A stretch of DNA of 64,000 nt from Pseudarthrobacter sulfonivorans (lineage in GTDB: Bacteria; Actinomycetota; Actinomycetes; Actinomycetales; Micrococcaceae). A program made the translations under genes and the position numbers. The stretch covers positions 2,666,001-2,730,000 of the forward strand of contig NZ_CP013747.1 of the NCBI RefSeq assembly GCF_001484605.1. The letters are read 5' to 3'. Under the pieces are notes generated by a model, which was not told the DNA's origin, made no database searches, and saw nothing but the letters and a program-made list of their open reading frames with translations. Shown in pieces: positions 10,022-18,864 of this stretch (within the stretch, counting starts at the first letter, position 1; the number at the start of each line of letters is the position of its first letter).

Positions 10022-10798
10022 GTGTTCACCTCCGCCGCACTCCTGAAGGACATAACGATCAACCGCTCCGCCGCCACCAAAGCACTGACGCTGTTCACCA
10101 CGCTGCTTCTCGCCAGCGCCCTCACCGGTTGTGACGCCGCAGCCCAGGCCGCAACGCAGGCCGCAAACAAGGTGGCCGAAGCGGTCAGGGAAGCACCGCC
10201 GTCGGGCAACTCCGGCGAATCATCTGTGAGCCCAGCCGACGTGGCAACGGCACTCGCCCAGCTGGAAACCATCCCGGTGAAGGGGCGTGCCCCCAAGACC
10301 GGCTACGCCCGTGAGGAATTCGGCCCCGCCTGGGCCGACGTCGACCGAAACGGCTGCGACACCCGAAACGACATCCTCGCCAGGGACCTCGAAGGTGAGA
10401 CGTTCAAGCCCGGTACACAAAACTGCGTCGTTGCCACCGGTACGCTGGCCGACAAATACACAGGCACAACCATCGACTTTGTCCGTGGCAACAACACCAG
10501 CTCCGCCGTCCAGATCGACCACCTGGTTGCCCTCAGCGACGCCTGGCAGAAGGGCGCCCAGCAGCTCAGCGCCGAACAGCGCAGGCAGTTGGCCAACGAT
10601 CCCCTGAACCTCATGGCTGCCGACGGGCCCACCAACAGCGCCAAGGGCGACAAGGATGCGGCCACCTGGCTCCCGCCAAACAAGGCGTTCCGGTGCGAAT
10701 ACGTAGCCCGCCAGACCGCCGTGAAGGCCAACTACAGCCTGTGGGTTACCCAGGCCGAGCGGGACGCGATCGCAGGTATCCTGGCAGCCTGCAGTTAG
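10022..10798 (+). CDS. Secreted HNH/DUF1524-type nuclease lipoprotein
   Basis: A 258-residue protein with an N-terminal hydrophobic stretch and a lipobox ending in LTGC near residue 36, so it is predicted to be lipid-anchored outside the membrane. The mature part has the GmrSD/DUF1524-like HNH signature: QIDHLVALSDAWQKGA followed by DPLNLMAADGPTNSAKGDKDAATWLPP. Extracellular members of this group are presumed nucleases used for nucleic-acid scavenging. The GTG at 10022 is accepted because no better start lies before the signal peptide, but no clear ribosome site is seen. It is convergent with the SNF2 gene, 13 bp apart. Confidence 0.8.
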   Translation: MFTSAALLKDITINRSAATKALTLFTTLLLASALTGCDAAAQAATQAANKVAEAVREAPPSGNSGESSVSPADVATALAQLETIPVKGRAPKTGYAREEFGPAWADVDRNGCDTRNDILARDLEGETFKPGTQNCVVATGTLADKYTGTTIDFVRGNNTSSAVQIDHLVALSDAWQKGAQQLSAEQRRQLANDPLNLMAADGPTNSAKGDKDAATWLPPNKAFRCEYVARQTAVKANYSLWVTQAERDAIAGILAACS

Positions 10799-10811
10799 GC
10801 TTTGACCGCGC

Positions 10812-13800
10812 TCAGTCCTTGAACAGGCCCGCGAGGTCCTCGGCCGTAATCGAACCGCTGGACAGGGCGTCGCCTTCCATCACATCCGCGAACAGCTGCG
10901 ACTTCCGGGCTTTCAGGGCCATGACCTTTTCCTCGATCGTGTCCTTGGCCACCAGCCGGTAGACCATCACATTCCGCGCCTGCCCGATCCGGTGCGTTCG
11001 GTCCACGGCCTGCGCCTCGGACGCGGGGTTCCACCAGGGATCGAGTAGGAAAACGTAGTCGGCCTCGGTCAGGTTCAGGCCAAAGCCGCCGGCCTTCAGC
11101 GAAATCAGGAACACCGGCGCGCTGCCGTTCTTGAATTCGTTGACGACGTCGGTACGGTTCCGGGTGCCGCCGTCGAGATAGCAGAACTCGATCTTCTCCT
11201 CCACAAGCCGCTCGCGGACCTTGCCCAGGAAACCGGTGAACTGGCTGAAGATCAGCGCCCGGTGGCCCTCCGCAACCAGATCCTCCAGCTGCTCGAACAG
11301 CACGTCCAGCTTCGAAGAGCGGACCCCGGACAGCGACGGATCCACCAGCGACGCGTCCAGGCTGAGCTGACGCAGCAGGGTCAGGGACTGGAAGATGGTG
11401 AACCGGTTCTTGTTCACGTCCTCAATCAGGCCTAGGATCTTCTGCCGCTCGCGCTGCAGGTGTGTCTGGTAGACCTTCTGGTGGCGCGGGTTCAGTACCA
11501 CCTCTAGGATCTGCTCCTGCTTGGGCGGCAGGTCCTGGATGACCTGGTCCTTGGTGCGGCGCATCATCAGCGGACGGACGCGACGGCGGAGCTTGTCCAG
11601 CTGCCCTTTGTCGCCGTTCTTTTCCACCGGCTTCTGGTAGTACTCGGCGAACCGTTTGGGGCTGGAGAAGAGGCCCGGCGCCACGATGGACGTCAGCGCC
11701 CAGAACTCCATGAGGTTGTTCTCCAGCGGGGTGCCGGTGATGGCCAGCTTGAACGCCGCGGGCAGCTTCCGGGCGCACTGGTAGGCCTTGGACTGGTGGT
11801 TCTTCACAAACTGGGCTTCGTCGAGCACCAGCCCGGCCCAGGTCTTGGAGGCATAGGAATCGTAGTCGATCCGGAACAGCGCGTAGGACGTGATCACGAT
11901 GTCCGCGCCGGCAAGTTCAACGGCCGCGTCCTGGCTGTTTTTGGCGAACGTTTCGCTCACGATACGGACCGTGAGGCCGGGAGCGAAGCGTGCGGCTTCC
12001 GCCGCCCAGTTGCCCACGACGCTGGTGGGGGCAACCACCAAAAAGGGAGTCACGCCGTCGGGCGCTGGAACGTCGGGCGCTGGTGTTTCAGCACCCTCAG
12101 ACACAGACGCAGCCTGCTCCTTCGCGGCGCACATCAGGGCGAGTGCCTGCACGGTCTTGCCCAGGCCCATGTCGTCGGCGAGGATCCCGCCGAGGCTGTG
12201 CCGGTACAGGAAGCTGAGCCAGTTGTAGCCCTCGAGCTGGTACGGCCGCAGCTCCGCATTGAGTGAGGGAGGCAGCGGCAGCCCGTTGATCCCGCCTTCG
12301 AGCAGCCCGCCCACGGCCTCACGCCAGGCGGCGGCCTGTTCATCGACAATGCCAAGCTGCGCGAGCTCGTCCCAGAGCCCGGCCTGGAAACGGCTGATCT
12401 GCAGCGGGGCATCCTTGTTGTCCTGCAGCGAGCGGGCCTCCTCGATGAGGGCGCGCAGCTGGTGCAGTTCCGGCAGGTCCAGCGAGAAGTAGGCGCCGCT
12501 GGGCAGGAGCATCTTGGTCTGGCCCGCGGCCAGCGCGGAGAATACGGCGGCGAAGGAAACCGGCTGCCCCTCCAAAGAGATCTGGATGCCAAGGTCGAAC
12601 CAGTCGCGCTGTTCGGTGGCCTTGGTGGAGATGGAAACGACCGGCGCTTCCTCGGCCTCGCGGTAGTCGGCGATGTCCCCCGCAGTGTCCACTGATACGT
12701 CCGGCGCGTTCCGGAGTTCGGGCAGGACGTCTTCCGTGAATGCCAGGGTGTCCAGGCCGTTCAGTTCGGCGGACGCGGACAGGCGTGGCGTGCCCCAGCC
12801 GCCGGTGGCCGATTCGCCCAGGGCCGGAACAACGTTCCACGGCTGGCCGATGCCCTCCAGGATGCGGGCCTCGGCGGTGTCGTCGCGGTAGCCGTGGTCG
12901 CCGGGGTGCCGCCACAGCGGTTGGGCCGTGACCAGGTTTCCGGACTTGTAGTGCCATTCCCAGTGCAGCCGGACGCGGTGGTCCGCGCCGTAATTGGCAA
13001 GCAGGGAAAGGGTAGGGAGGGCCAGGGCGGGCAGTGCCACCGACTCGTCCGTCGCCGTGACCCGGGCAGCCTGCTTGAGCTTCGGATAGAAGCCGGTGAG
13101 GAAACGCGTCTCGTCCTTCGCCGGAATGTGCAGGGTGCTGCCGGCAGTCACGAAGGTCAGCAGTTCCTCGCTCAGCCCGTTTTCCAGCGGTGCCAGCGTG
13201 ATCACATTGTCCGCGGAAACACCGGGCAACGCCTCCCCGCCGGTGGTCAGGAAAATGCCGTGCGCGGGGCGGCCAATGGTCCCCACCGACGCAGGATCAA
13301 CGTCTTCCCCCTCAACGGTGATGGTGGGCGCGAGCTCCAGCCCGCCGTCGTCGTGCGTTGCGCCGGGAGCCGCAGCGTCCCCACTCACAGGCGAGCCGTA
13401 ACGGCTCAAATTAAGCCCGACGGCGGCGGGAGACTCCGCGAGCCGCACCGGCTCGGTGCCGCGGCTGTGAACCAGGGCGAGGCCGATCTTTTTGGCGTCG
13501 GTGAGCAGGCTCCACATGTTCTTCCCGGCGAACGTGTTCAGTCCCAGCCACAGCGCGGAGGAGTTATGAACCCGGTTGGCAGCGGCGGTGTGGGCGGCCA
13601 GGAATGCCTGCATCCACTCGATGTGCGCCTCGTTGCATTCGCGGCGGAAGTTCAGGTAGCTCAGGGTGTTCCAGGAGACGTCGCCGCGGATCCACTTGCC
13701 CTTGGCGCCCATGATCACGGGCCGGGCCTTGAGCTGGCGGACGCTGCGGAGCGGGTCGCGGCGGCCTGTGTAGGAGAAGTGCGGCGCCGGTTCCTCGATC

Positions 13801-14327
13801 TCGAACTGGAGGGCCAGCGGGATGCCGCTGATGGACTGGGTGATGCCCGGCTGCGAGATGAGCGGGCTGAGGGCCTGCTCCCAGTCGGCCAGGTCCAGGC
13901 TGGCGGGCTGGCGGGAAAGCCGGGACACTTCAGCCGGGGCCAGGAGCTGGACGCGGATGGCCGGGTTGTCCTCGGCGGCGAACAGCAGCGCGGCCACGTG
14001 CTTGCAGTCCTTGCGGACGGGGCAGCTGCAGACACCCACGGTGCAGCTCCAGCCGCCCGATTTCCGCACCAGCTTGGCCGTGGTGGAGTACGGGACGTCG
14101 GCACCTCCCCGGACCTTGCCCAGCATCAGCCCGGTGGCGGCGTCGAACGACATCCCGGAAACCCGGCTGCCCATGGCATACGCCAACCCGGCCGCGAGGG
14201 AGCGGTCGTTAATGGCGGGGGTCTGTATTGCCAGTGCCGCACTCTCGTCCGGTTGGGATGGCATGGTGCGCGCTACTTTCAGCTGGCCACGGGGGTGCCG
14301 CGTCCGATCGGAGGTTATCTGCTTCAT
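10812..14327 (-). CDS. SWIM zinc-finger, SNF2-family DEAD/DEAH helicase
   Basis: A 1171-residue ATP-dependent DNA translocase. The N-terminus has a SWIM zinc finger with CTVGVCSCPVRKDCKH around residue 95-110. The C-terminal half is a full SNF2 motor: ADDMGLGKTVQ (motif I), VLDEAQF (motif II, DEAQ), ITGTPLENNLMEFW (III), and the second RecA lobe ending in QAVDRTHRIGQAR (VI). Family members in Micrococcaceae are of similar length; roles in transcription recycling or repair (RapA-like) are suggested but not shown. ATG 14327 is used; an internal ATG before PSQPDES is an alternative. The acidic DMP19-like gene diverges from it, 128 bp away. Confidence 0.9.
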   Translation of the reverse strand: MKQITSDRTRHPRGQLKVARTMPSQPDESAALAIQTPAINDRSLAAGLAYAMGSRVSGMSFDAATGLMLGKVRGGADVPYSTTAKLVRKSGGWSCTVGVCSCPVRKDCKHVAALLFAAEDNPAIRVQLLAPAEVSRLSRQPASLDLADWEQALSPLISQPGITQSISGIPLALQFEIEEPAPHFSYTGRRDPLRSVRQLKARPVIMGAKGKWIRGDVSWNTLSYLNFRRECNEAHIEWMQAFLAAHTAAANRVHNSSALWLGLNTFAGKNMWSLLTDAKKIGLALVHSRGTEPVRLAESPAAVGLNLSRYGSPVSGDAAAPGATHDDGGLELAPTITVEGEDVDPASVGTIGRPAHGIFLTTGGEALPGVSADNVITLAPLENGLSEELLTFVTAGSTLHIPAKDETRFLTGFYPKLKQAARVTATDESVALPALALPTLSLLANYGADHRVRLHWEWHYKSGNLVTAQPLWRHPGDHGYRDDTAEARILEGIGQPWNVVPALGESATGGWGTPRLSASAELNGLDTLAFTEDVLPELRNAPDVSVDTAGDIADYREAEEAPVVSISTKATEQRDWFDLGIQISLEGQPVSFAAVFSALAAGQTKMLLPSGAYFSLDLPELHQLRALIEEARSLQDNKDAPLQISRFQAGLWDELAQLGIVDEQAAAWREAVGGLLEGGINGLPLPPSLNAELRPYQLEGYNWLSFLYRHSLGGILADDMGLGKTVQALALMCAAKEQAASVSEGAETPAPDVPAPDGVTPFLVVAPTSVVGNWAAEAARFAPGLTVRIVSETFAKNSQDAAVELAGADIVITSYALFRIDYDSYASKTWAGLVLDEAQFVKNHQSKAYQCARKLPAAFKLAITGTPLENNLMEFWALTSIVAPGLFSSPKRFAEYYQKPVEKNGDKGQLDKLRRRVRPLMMRRTKDQVIQDLPPKQEQILEVVLNPRHQKVYQTHLQRERQKILGLIEDVNKNRFTIFQSLTLLRQLSLDASLVDPSLSGVRSSKLDVLFEQLEDLVAEGHRALIFSQFTGFLGKVRERLVEEKIEFCYLDGGTRNRTDVVNEFKNGSAPVFLISLKAGGFGLNLTEADYVFLLDPWWNPASEAQAVDRTHRIGQARNVMVYRLVAKDTIEEKVMALKARKSQLFADVMEGDALSSGSITAEDLAGLFKD

Positions 14328-14455
14328 CTTAGTTCGCCCGGACGGAGCCTGAAACTTCGCCTGACGTTCACTTCCGCCTCAACACGGCGCCGCCCCCGCC
14401 GACGTAGCGTGAAAGTGTCCCTAGCAGCACCCGGCATTCAGCAGTGAGGAATCCC

Positions 14456-15307
14456 ATGACCAAGAGCCAGAACCCTGTCGTCCTGACCCAGGCCAGCATC
14501 GAAGCAGGCAGCGAGGAGGTCGTAGATGCCAACGTTCACGTGGTGAACGCCATGTACGGGAAACTGCTCGACGCCGGCGAGATCGCGCCCGCCGCGCTCG
14601 GCAGCTACTACGTTGACTTTTACGTCACGCAGTCCTTGGAGGGCGGCTTCGCCCAGTACGTGTTCACTGCAGACCGCGACGAAGTGGACCCGCTCATCCG
14701 CGAGGGCCTCGCCGGGATGGGCGCAAACGCCCACCTGGAGCTCTTCAACCGGACCGTTGCGGCGTTTGATGCCCTGTCCGAGGAAGACGAAGAGCGCTAC
14801 CTCGACGGCGACCTGGACACCGAGGAAGAGTCCAACGACGCCGTGCGCACCATCGAAGAGCTCGACGGCGAGTTCGAGGAGCTGTTCGAAACCGAAAACA
14901 TCACCGCCCTCAACGCCGCCTGGCTCCTGTCCCAGGAGGGCCTGCTGGTCCTCGACGACGAGGAGCTTGACGCCTACATCGAGCGTCAGGTGGCGCTCAT
15001 CCCCAACCTGGAGGAGCGCCAGGCCGCGGCCGACGAGGAAGCACTGGAGGACGCCCCGGACTTCGAGGTCATCATCCGCGAATTGTGCGACATCGCCGGC
15101 TATGCGCTGCAGAAGATCACCATGGGCGACCCCAACTACATGCACGACGGCGAGAAGACGCTGGCCTGGCACTTCACCACGGACCACGGCGACTTCATCA
15201 TGGTCGAGGACGACGAAGAGGCGTTCATGATCAACCCGGAGACCCAGGAAATCGTCGCCGCCGTTGAGTTCGAGGAAGCGGACGACGACGAGATGATCGA
15301 CGCGTAG
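14456..15307 (+). CDS. DMP19/DUF4375-like acidic protein
   Basis: A 283-residue, strongly acidic protein. Residues 40-110 contain LEGGFAQYVFTADRDEVDPL, resembling the (V)NNGGFxQFF core of DUF4375 (DMP19) proteins, the best-known member being a Neisseria DNA-mimic that sequesters a DNA-binding protein. The C-terminal part is even richer in Asp/Glu, ending in EEADDDEMIDA. ATG 14456 follows GAGGA and is preferred to GTG 14444, which overlaps that ribosome site. It diverges from the SNF2 helicase gene. DNA mimicry here is only an inference from family and charge. Confidence 0.65.
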   Translation: MTKSQNPVVLTQASIEAGSEEVVDANVHVVNAMYGKLLDAGEIAPAALGSYYVDFYVTQSLEGGFAQYVFTADRDEVDPLIREGLAGMGANAHLELFNRTVAAFDALSEEDEERYLDGDLDTEEESNDAVRTIEELDGEFEELFETENITALNAAWLLSQEGLLVLDDEELDAYIERQVALIPNLEERQAAADEEALEDAPDFEVIIRELCDIAGYALQKITMGDPNYMHDGEKTLAWHFTTDHGDFIMVEDDEEAFMINPETQEIVAAVEFEEADDDEMIDA

Positions 15308-15326
15308 GACCCTCACCACGGTCCCG

Positions 15327-15361
15327 GGCCGGGTTCGTCGGAGGTTTCCGGCGACCCGGCC
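15327..15361. terminator. Hairpin between convergent genes
   Basis: GGCCGGGT-TCGTCGG pairs imperfectly with CCGGCG-ACCCGGCC across AGGTTT, between the rightward DMP19-like and the leftward DUF4287-like genes. Probably a shared bidirectional terminator. Confidence 0.5.
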
Positions 15362-15378
15362 CGCCGTTGTTCCTGCTG

Positions 15379-15747
15379 TCAGGTGTTCTGGTCCAGCGCC
15401 CTTCCGCCCTCGGTTGCCGCCGCCCACGCCAGGAGCGCATCGGCGATGGGACGCAGCTCCGGGTGGTTGATGTACTGGCCATCGATAAGCTCGTCGGCGT
15501 CGCGCAGCATAAAGTCCGGATAGCCGAACAGCTCCCAGGACACGGCGTACTGCGCGTAGCCCGTGACGCCGTGCTCGTCGCGCATCCAGTGGCGGAGCTC
15601 GGCGTCGTTCTTCAGCCCGGCGGAGCGTGCCTGCTCGGCCCAGTACCCGACGTCGTGCCCCGTCTTTCGCAGGAGCAGGGCCTTGTTGCTGTCCACCATG
15701 GTCTGCCAGGTCTTGGCCGTTTTCTGCTGTTCCGGAGTGATCGCCAT
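15379..15747 (-). CDS. Small DUF4287-like protein
   Basis: A 122-residue soluble protein beginning MAITPEQQKTAKTWQTMVDSN. The segment with KTGHDVGYWAEQARSAGLKN followed by HWMRDEHGVTGYAQYAV resembles DUF4287, whose function is not known. It is convergent with the DMP19-like gene and has no obvious operon partner. ATG is followed by a well-formed N-terminus; an alternative start is not needed. Confidence 0.65.
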   Translation of the reverse strand: MAITPEQQKTAKTWQTMVDSNKALLLRKTGHDVGYWAEQARSAGLKNDAELRHWMRDEHGVTGYAQYAVSWELFGYPDFMLRDADELIDGQYINHPELRPIADALLAWAAATEGGRALDQNT

Positions 15748-15901
15748 GCCCCGATGCTAGTGGGGTCCATGGGCCGGCGCCGGGCCCTGGAAAAGAGAAT
15801 TGGGAGGCGCCGTAACTTTCCCGGTCCGGCCAGCGATGAAGGGGGTGAAGGGTTCCTCACGGAGCCGGATCTGAATTGTTCTCTAGGTTTTGGAGTGTCA
15901 T

Positions 15902-16546
15902 ATGTCGTTGTTCACTGTTCTCGCCACCAGCAAAATCGCCGCCGGAGTACTCGCCGCGGGCACCCTGGCCGTCGGTGGAACCGGCGTCGCAGCTGCTTCC
16001 GGCGCCCTCCCGGCCGATGCACAGCAGACCGCACACGAACTGCTCGGCGCCCCGGCCCCCAAGCTGGCCGCTGACGCCACCGAGTCGGCTTCCGCAAACG
16101 CTTCCGGCGATGCAGCAGTAACCGGCGAAGCAGCCGTCTCCGACGATGAGGTCGCAGCAGAGGCCAACGCCTCCGCCGCTGCCGGCACCGCAGTGGACGC
16201 AGCTGGCGCCGCAGCCTTTGGCCTCTGCACCGCCTTCGCCAACGGTGGACTGAACGAAGCCTCCGAGGGCTTCTCCTCACTGGTCATCGCCGCCGAGGGC
16301 GAAACCAACGTTGACGCTTTCTGCACGGACGTCGTCGCACAGGGTGCCGCCTCGGCCGACGCCGACGCTGCTGGCGAGGGCTCTGCCTCCGCCAAGGCTG
16401 AGCGCCCCGAGCTGCCCGCTGTTCCTGCCGTTCCCGCCGTGCCGGCAGTTCCGGGTGTCGACGGCGAGCCTTCCGTTCCCGCCGTTCCTGCTGTTCCCGC
16501 CGTACCGGGCGACGTTGTAGACGTTCCCGCCGTTTCGGGCCACTAG
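15902..16546 (+). CDS. Secreted or surface protein with PAVP repeats
   Basis: A 214-residue, alanine-rich low-complexity protein of unknown function. Residues 1-40 are hydrophobic (LATSKIAAGVLAAGTLAVGG...) and could be a signal peptide or anchor; a central region has two cysteines about 40 residues apart (GLCTAF and DAFCTDV). The C-terminus is a run of PAVPAVP repeats. GGAG six bases before ATG 15902 fixes the start. A strong terminator follows, then an ECF sigma gene and an anti-sigma-like gene whose extracellular part has the same PAVP/VPAVP composition, suggesting that the three genes form one cell-envelope module. Confidence 0.6.
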   Translation: MSLFTVLATSKIAAGVLAAGTLAVGGTGVAAASGALPADAQQTAHELLGAPAPKLAADATESASANASGDAAVTGEAAVSDDEVAAEANASAAAGTAVDAAGAAAFGLCTAFANGGLNEASEGFSSLVIAAEGETNVDAFCTDVVAQGAASADADAAGEGSASAKAERPELPAVPAVPAVPAVPGVDGEPSVPAVPAVPAVPGDVVDVPAVSGH

Positions 16547-16561
16547 GACCTGCTCAGCTAG

Positions 16562-16611
16562 TGTGGACTGCGGGAACCGGCTCCGGACGGACCGGATTCC
16601 CGCAGTCCACA
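16562..16611 (+). terminator. Strong hairpin after the PAVP-repeat gene
   Basis: Fifteen-base perfect arms (TGTGGACTGCGGGAA and its complement) enclose a loop with a further CCGG/CCGG pairing, 15 bp after the stop. No T-run follows. Likely terminator separating this gene from the sigma operon. Confidence 0.75.
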
Positions 16612-16716
16612 TGGCAGCCAGATAGCTGACCGACCGCAGCTGACCGACAGCAGCGGAGCACGCCGCGCCGAATACCGGGATGAGCGACTACGCTGCCCGG
16701 GATGGAGGAGCCACTG

Positions 16717-17280
16717 GTGCTAGACACTTTGGCCGAAGAAGACATAGATACATTTGCAGACACAGCCGGTGCTGATCCGGCTGTGCTCTTCGGCGCTGTC
16801 TATCGAACCTTGTCCGGAGCGGTCCTGGGCTACCTCAAGGCCCGTGGCGTGGATGATCCCGAGGCTGTCACCCAGGACGTGTTCCTGGCGCTTTTCCCCA
16901 AGATTGGTGAGCTGACCGGCGGCCTTCAGGGCGCCAAGTCGCTGGTATTCTCCATCGCCCACGCCCGGATGGTGGATTACTACCGGCGGGTTGAACGCAG
17001 GCCGGACTTCACTCCGTACGACCCCCTGCAGGACGGGCGCAGCACGGCGTCCGCGGAGGACCACGCCTTGGGCCACGGCGGCGGCGCGACTGCCCTGCTT
17101 GAAGGCCTCGCCGATGAACACCGCGAGGTCCTGGCACTGCGGGTGGTGGCCGATCTTTCCATCGAACAGGTGGCCGGCATTATGGGCAAGTCCCAGGGTG
17201 CCATTAAGCAGCTCCAACGCAGGGCGCTGCAAAACCTCAAGGACCAGACTCTTAGAAGAAACCAGGCAGATCATGAGTGA
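16717..17280 (+). CDS. ECF-type RNA polymerase sigma factor
   Basis: A 187-residue sigma factor with region 2 (about 25-95: QDVFLALFPKI, LVFSIAHARMVDYYRR) and region 4 (about 120-180: LADEHREVLALRVVADLSIEQVAGIMGKSQGAIKQLQRRAL, given here as separated motifs). GTG 16717 is chosen because GGAGGAG at 16704-16710 is ideally spaced; an ATG at 16702 lies within that ribosome site. The stop overlaps the ATG of the next gene, a membrane anti-sigma candidate, in the typical sigma/anti-sigma arrangement. Confidence 0.88.
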   Translation: MLDTLAEEDIDTFADTAGADPAVLFGAVYRTLSGAVLGYLKARGVDDPEAVTQDVFLALFPKIGELTGGLQGAKSLVFSIAHARMVDYYRRVERRPDFTPYDPLQDGRSTASAEDHALGHGGGATALLEGLADEHREVLALRVVADLSIEQVAGIMGKSQGAIKQLQRRALQNLKDQTLRRNQADHE

Positions 17281-18088
17281 CACCGCAGGCTCACGCAACG
17301 GTTCCCGCGACGACGCGTCTGTTGACCGGCTGCTGCTGGAGGCAGGGCTGGACGACGACGGCGGCCTCCGCCCCGCTCTGCTGGAACTCCGTGCGCTCGC
17401 AGCCGAGCAGCCAACGCCCTCCGCTGCGGTCGCCGCACTCATGATGCCTGCCGTGACACAGACTCCTGCCGTGACACAGACTGTTGTCCCGACGCCTGGA
17501 CCGAGCCACGCGGCAGCGACCCGTCACCTGGCGGTGGCGGCATCCCCTCAATCAGACCCCGCCGTAGCCCCCGCCGCGGCAACCGGCCAGCTCTCGGCGG
17601 CCACCGACGAGCTTGCCGCCCGCCGTCGTGCCAAGCGCAGGATCACCCTCACCACCCTGTCCGTCGCGGTTTCGCTGGCGGCCGGCGGCGCCGTTGCCGT
17701 GGCCTCCGACCAGGGGATCCGGGATTCCCTCGGCCAGGTCAACCACGCAGTTACATCCTTCGTGTCCACCGTTGGCGGCGGGCCTGTCCCCGCGCCGGTG
17801 GAGACCCCGGCTCCGGGACCGGGCCAGCCCGCCGTCCCTGCCGTAGGACCCACCGGGACGGCTGACACTGTGCCGGTTCCGGCCGTACCGGGATCCGGTG
17901 ACAGCCAGGCCACGCAGCCCGCTCCGGCCCCATCAGGTTCAGTGCCGGCAGTGCCCCTGCCGGACCTTCCCCTCCCCGAAAACGTCACACCGGGTATGCC
18001 GGGTGGGCCGCTGAACGGCGAGGGACAGCCCCCGGCTCTGCCCCTGCCGGCCACGCCTCCAGTCCCGGTGCCCGGCCTCCATCCTTAG
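17273..18088 (+). CDS. Membrane anti-sigma-like protein with proline-rich extracellular tail
   Basis: A 271-residue protein starting at ATG 17273, overlapping the sigma stop by 8 bp. The cytoplasmic N-terminal half is short and has DRLLLEAGLDDDGGL plus a duplicated PAVTQT element; a positively charged ARRRAKRR precedes one transmembrane helix (about 123-145). The outer part is a Pro/Val-rich low-complexity tail (VPAVP, PLPDLPLPEN). No zinc-binding HxxxCxxC motif is seen, so it is not a classical ZAS anti-sigma factor. The anti-sigma role is inferred from coupling and topology. Confidence 0.6.
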   Translation: MSDTAGSRNGSRDDASVDRLLLEAGLDDDGGLRPALLELRALAAEQPTPSAAVAALMMPAVTQTPAVTQTVVPTPGPSHAAATRHLAVAASPQSDPAVAPAAATGQLSAATDELAARRRAKRRITLTTLSVAVSLAAGGAVAVASDQGIRDSLGQVNHAVTSFVSTVGGGPVPAPVETPAPGPGQPAVPAVGPTGTADTVPVPAVPGSGDSQATQPAPAPSGSVPAVPLPDLPLPENVTPGMPGGPLNGEGQPPALPLPATPPVPVPGLHP

Positions 18089-18146
18089 GCGGTCCATCCG
18101 TAGGCGGTTCGTCCGTGGGCCCCAGAACTGTCATTAGCCTGAACTG

Positions 18147-18674
18147 TCAGTAGCCTGACGCCGCTGTCCGGATCATTTCCCCGGCCGGCGTGGCCAGGTA
18201 CCAGACGTCGTTGACGCCCTGCCCCAGCACGTCGCCGGGCTTCTTGTCCTGCGCGAAGTAGTACAGCGGCAGTCCATTCAGGGTCACCTGCTTGGCCCCG
18301 TCCGGCGTCGTGATTGTCCCGAGCGTGCCGGTGACGCCTTCGGCGGCAGGCTTGGCCGCAGTGGTGAGGAGCGGTGGCCACGCGGTCAGGCACGCTCCCG
18401 TGCAGGCGCTGGTGCCGGAATCCTTCACGTCCTTGGTGAAGAAATAGACGCTCATGCCCGCGGCATCCACCACGATGTTGCCGGCGCTGGAGGATGCTGT
18501 CTTGAGGTCGACGGCGGCCGCTGCGGTGGGGGAGCCAGCGGTCGGGGCGGCGGACGTGGCGGCCGGGCTGGTGGCCGCCGGAGTGGTTGTGGTGGTTCCG
18601 GGGCTGCCGCCGCAGCCGGAAAGTGCGGCAATGAGAGCCGCTGCGGCAAGACCTGTGCACAAATGCTGTTTCAT
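18147..18674 (-). CDS. Secreted-repeat lipoprotein (COG4315 type)
   Basis: A 175-residue lipoprotein with a signal peptide and lipobox LSGC at residues 18-21, a Thr/Ala/Pro linker, then two copies of the 'secreted repeat' motif: GMSVYFFTKD...CTGACLTAWPPL and GLPLYYFAQDKKPGDVLGQGVNDVWYL. The biochemical function is unknown; members are often encoded beside ECF sigma factors, as here, where it diverges from the next sigma gene across a palindrome-containing region. Two cysteines in TSACTGAC may bind a metal or form a disulphide. Confidence 0.8.
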   Translation of the reverse strand: MKQHLCTGLAAAALIAALSGCGGSPGTTTTTPAATSPAATSAAPTAGSPTAAAAVDLKTASSSAGNIVVDAAGMSVYFFTKDVKDSGTSACTGACLTAWPPLLTTAAKPAAEGVTGTLGTITTPDGAKQVTLNGLPLYYFAQDKKPGDVLGQGVNDVWYLATPAGEMIRTAASGY

Positions 18675-18746
18675 GGGATGCTCCTCGGCTGGGGCCCGGC
18701 GTAGGTCACCGGACGCTAACCCGTACGACGCACCAGGGTGAAGAAT

Positions 18747-18761
18747 GGTTCAAAGTGAACC
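18747..18761. promoter_or_regulatory. Palindrome between the lipoprotein and ECF sigma genes
   Basis: GGTTCA and TGAACC flank AAG in the 190-bp divergent gap. It lies 73 bp before the lipoprotein start and 104 bp before the sigma start. Possible regulator site or part of sigma-dependent promoters; no regulator can be named. Confidence 0.35.
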
Positions 18762-18864
18762 GTTTTCCGTCCGCCGACGTTATATCGCATGAGTGCACGG
18801 ACCTTCAGCGTCGTTGTAGGCGCGCTTTTGTAACCGCAGACCGGATCAGGGACAGGAGGGCGGC

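Noticed and set aside
8348..10798. Two divergent HNH-domain genes as a homing or restriction module
   Set aside because: DUF222-HNH genes are dispersed multicopy families in Arthrobacter, and the other protein is an exported lipoprotein; no specificity or modification gene is present.
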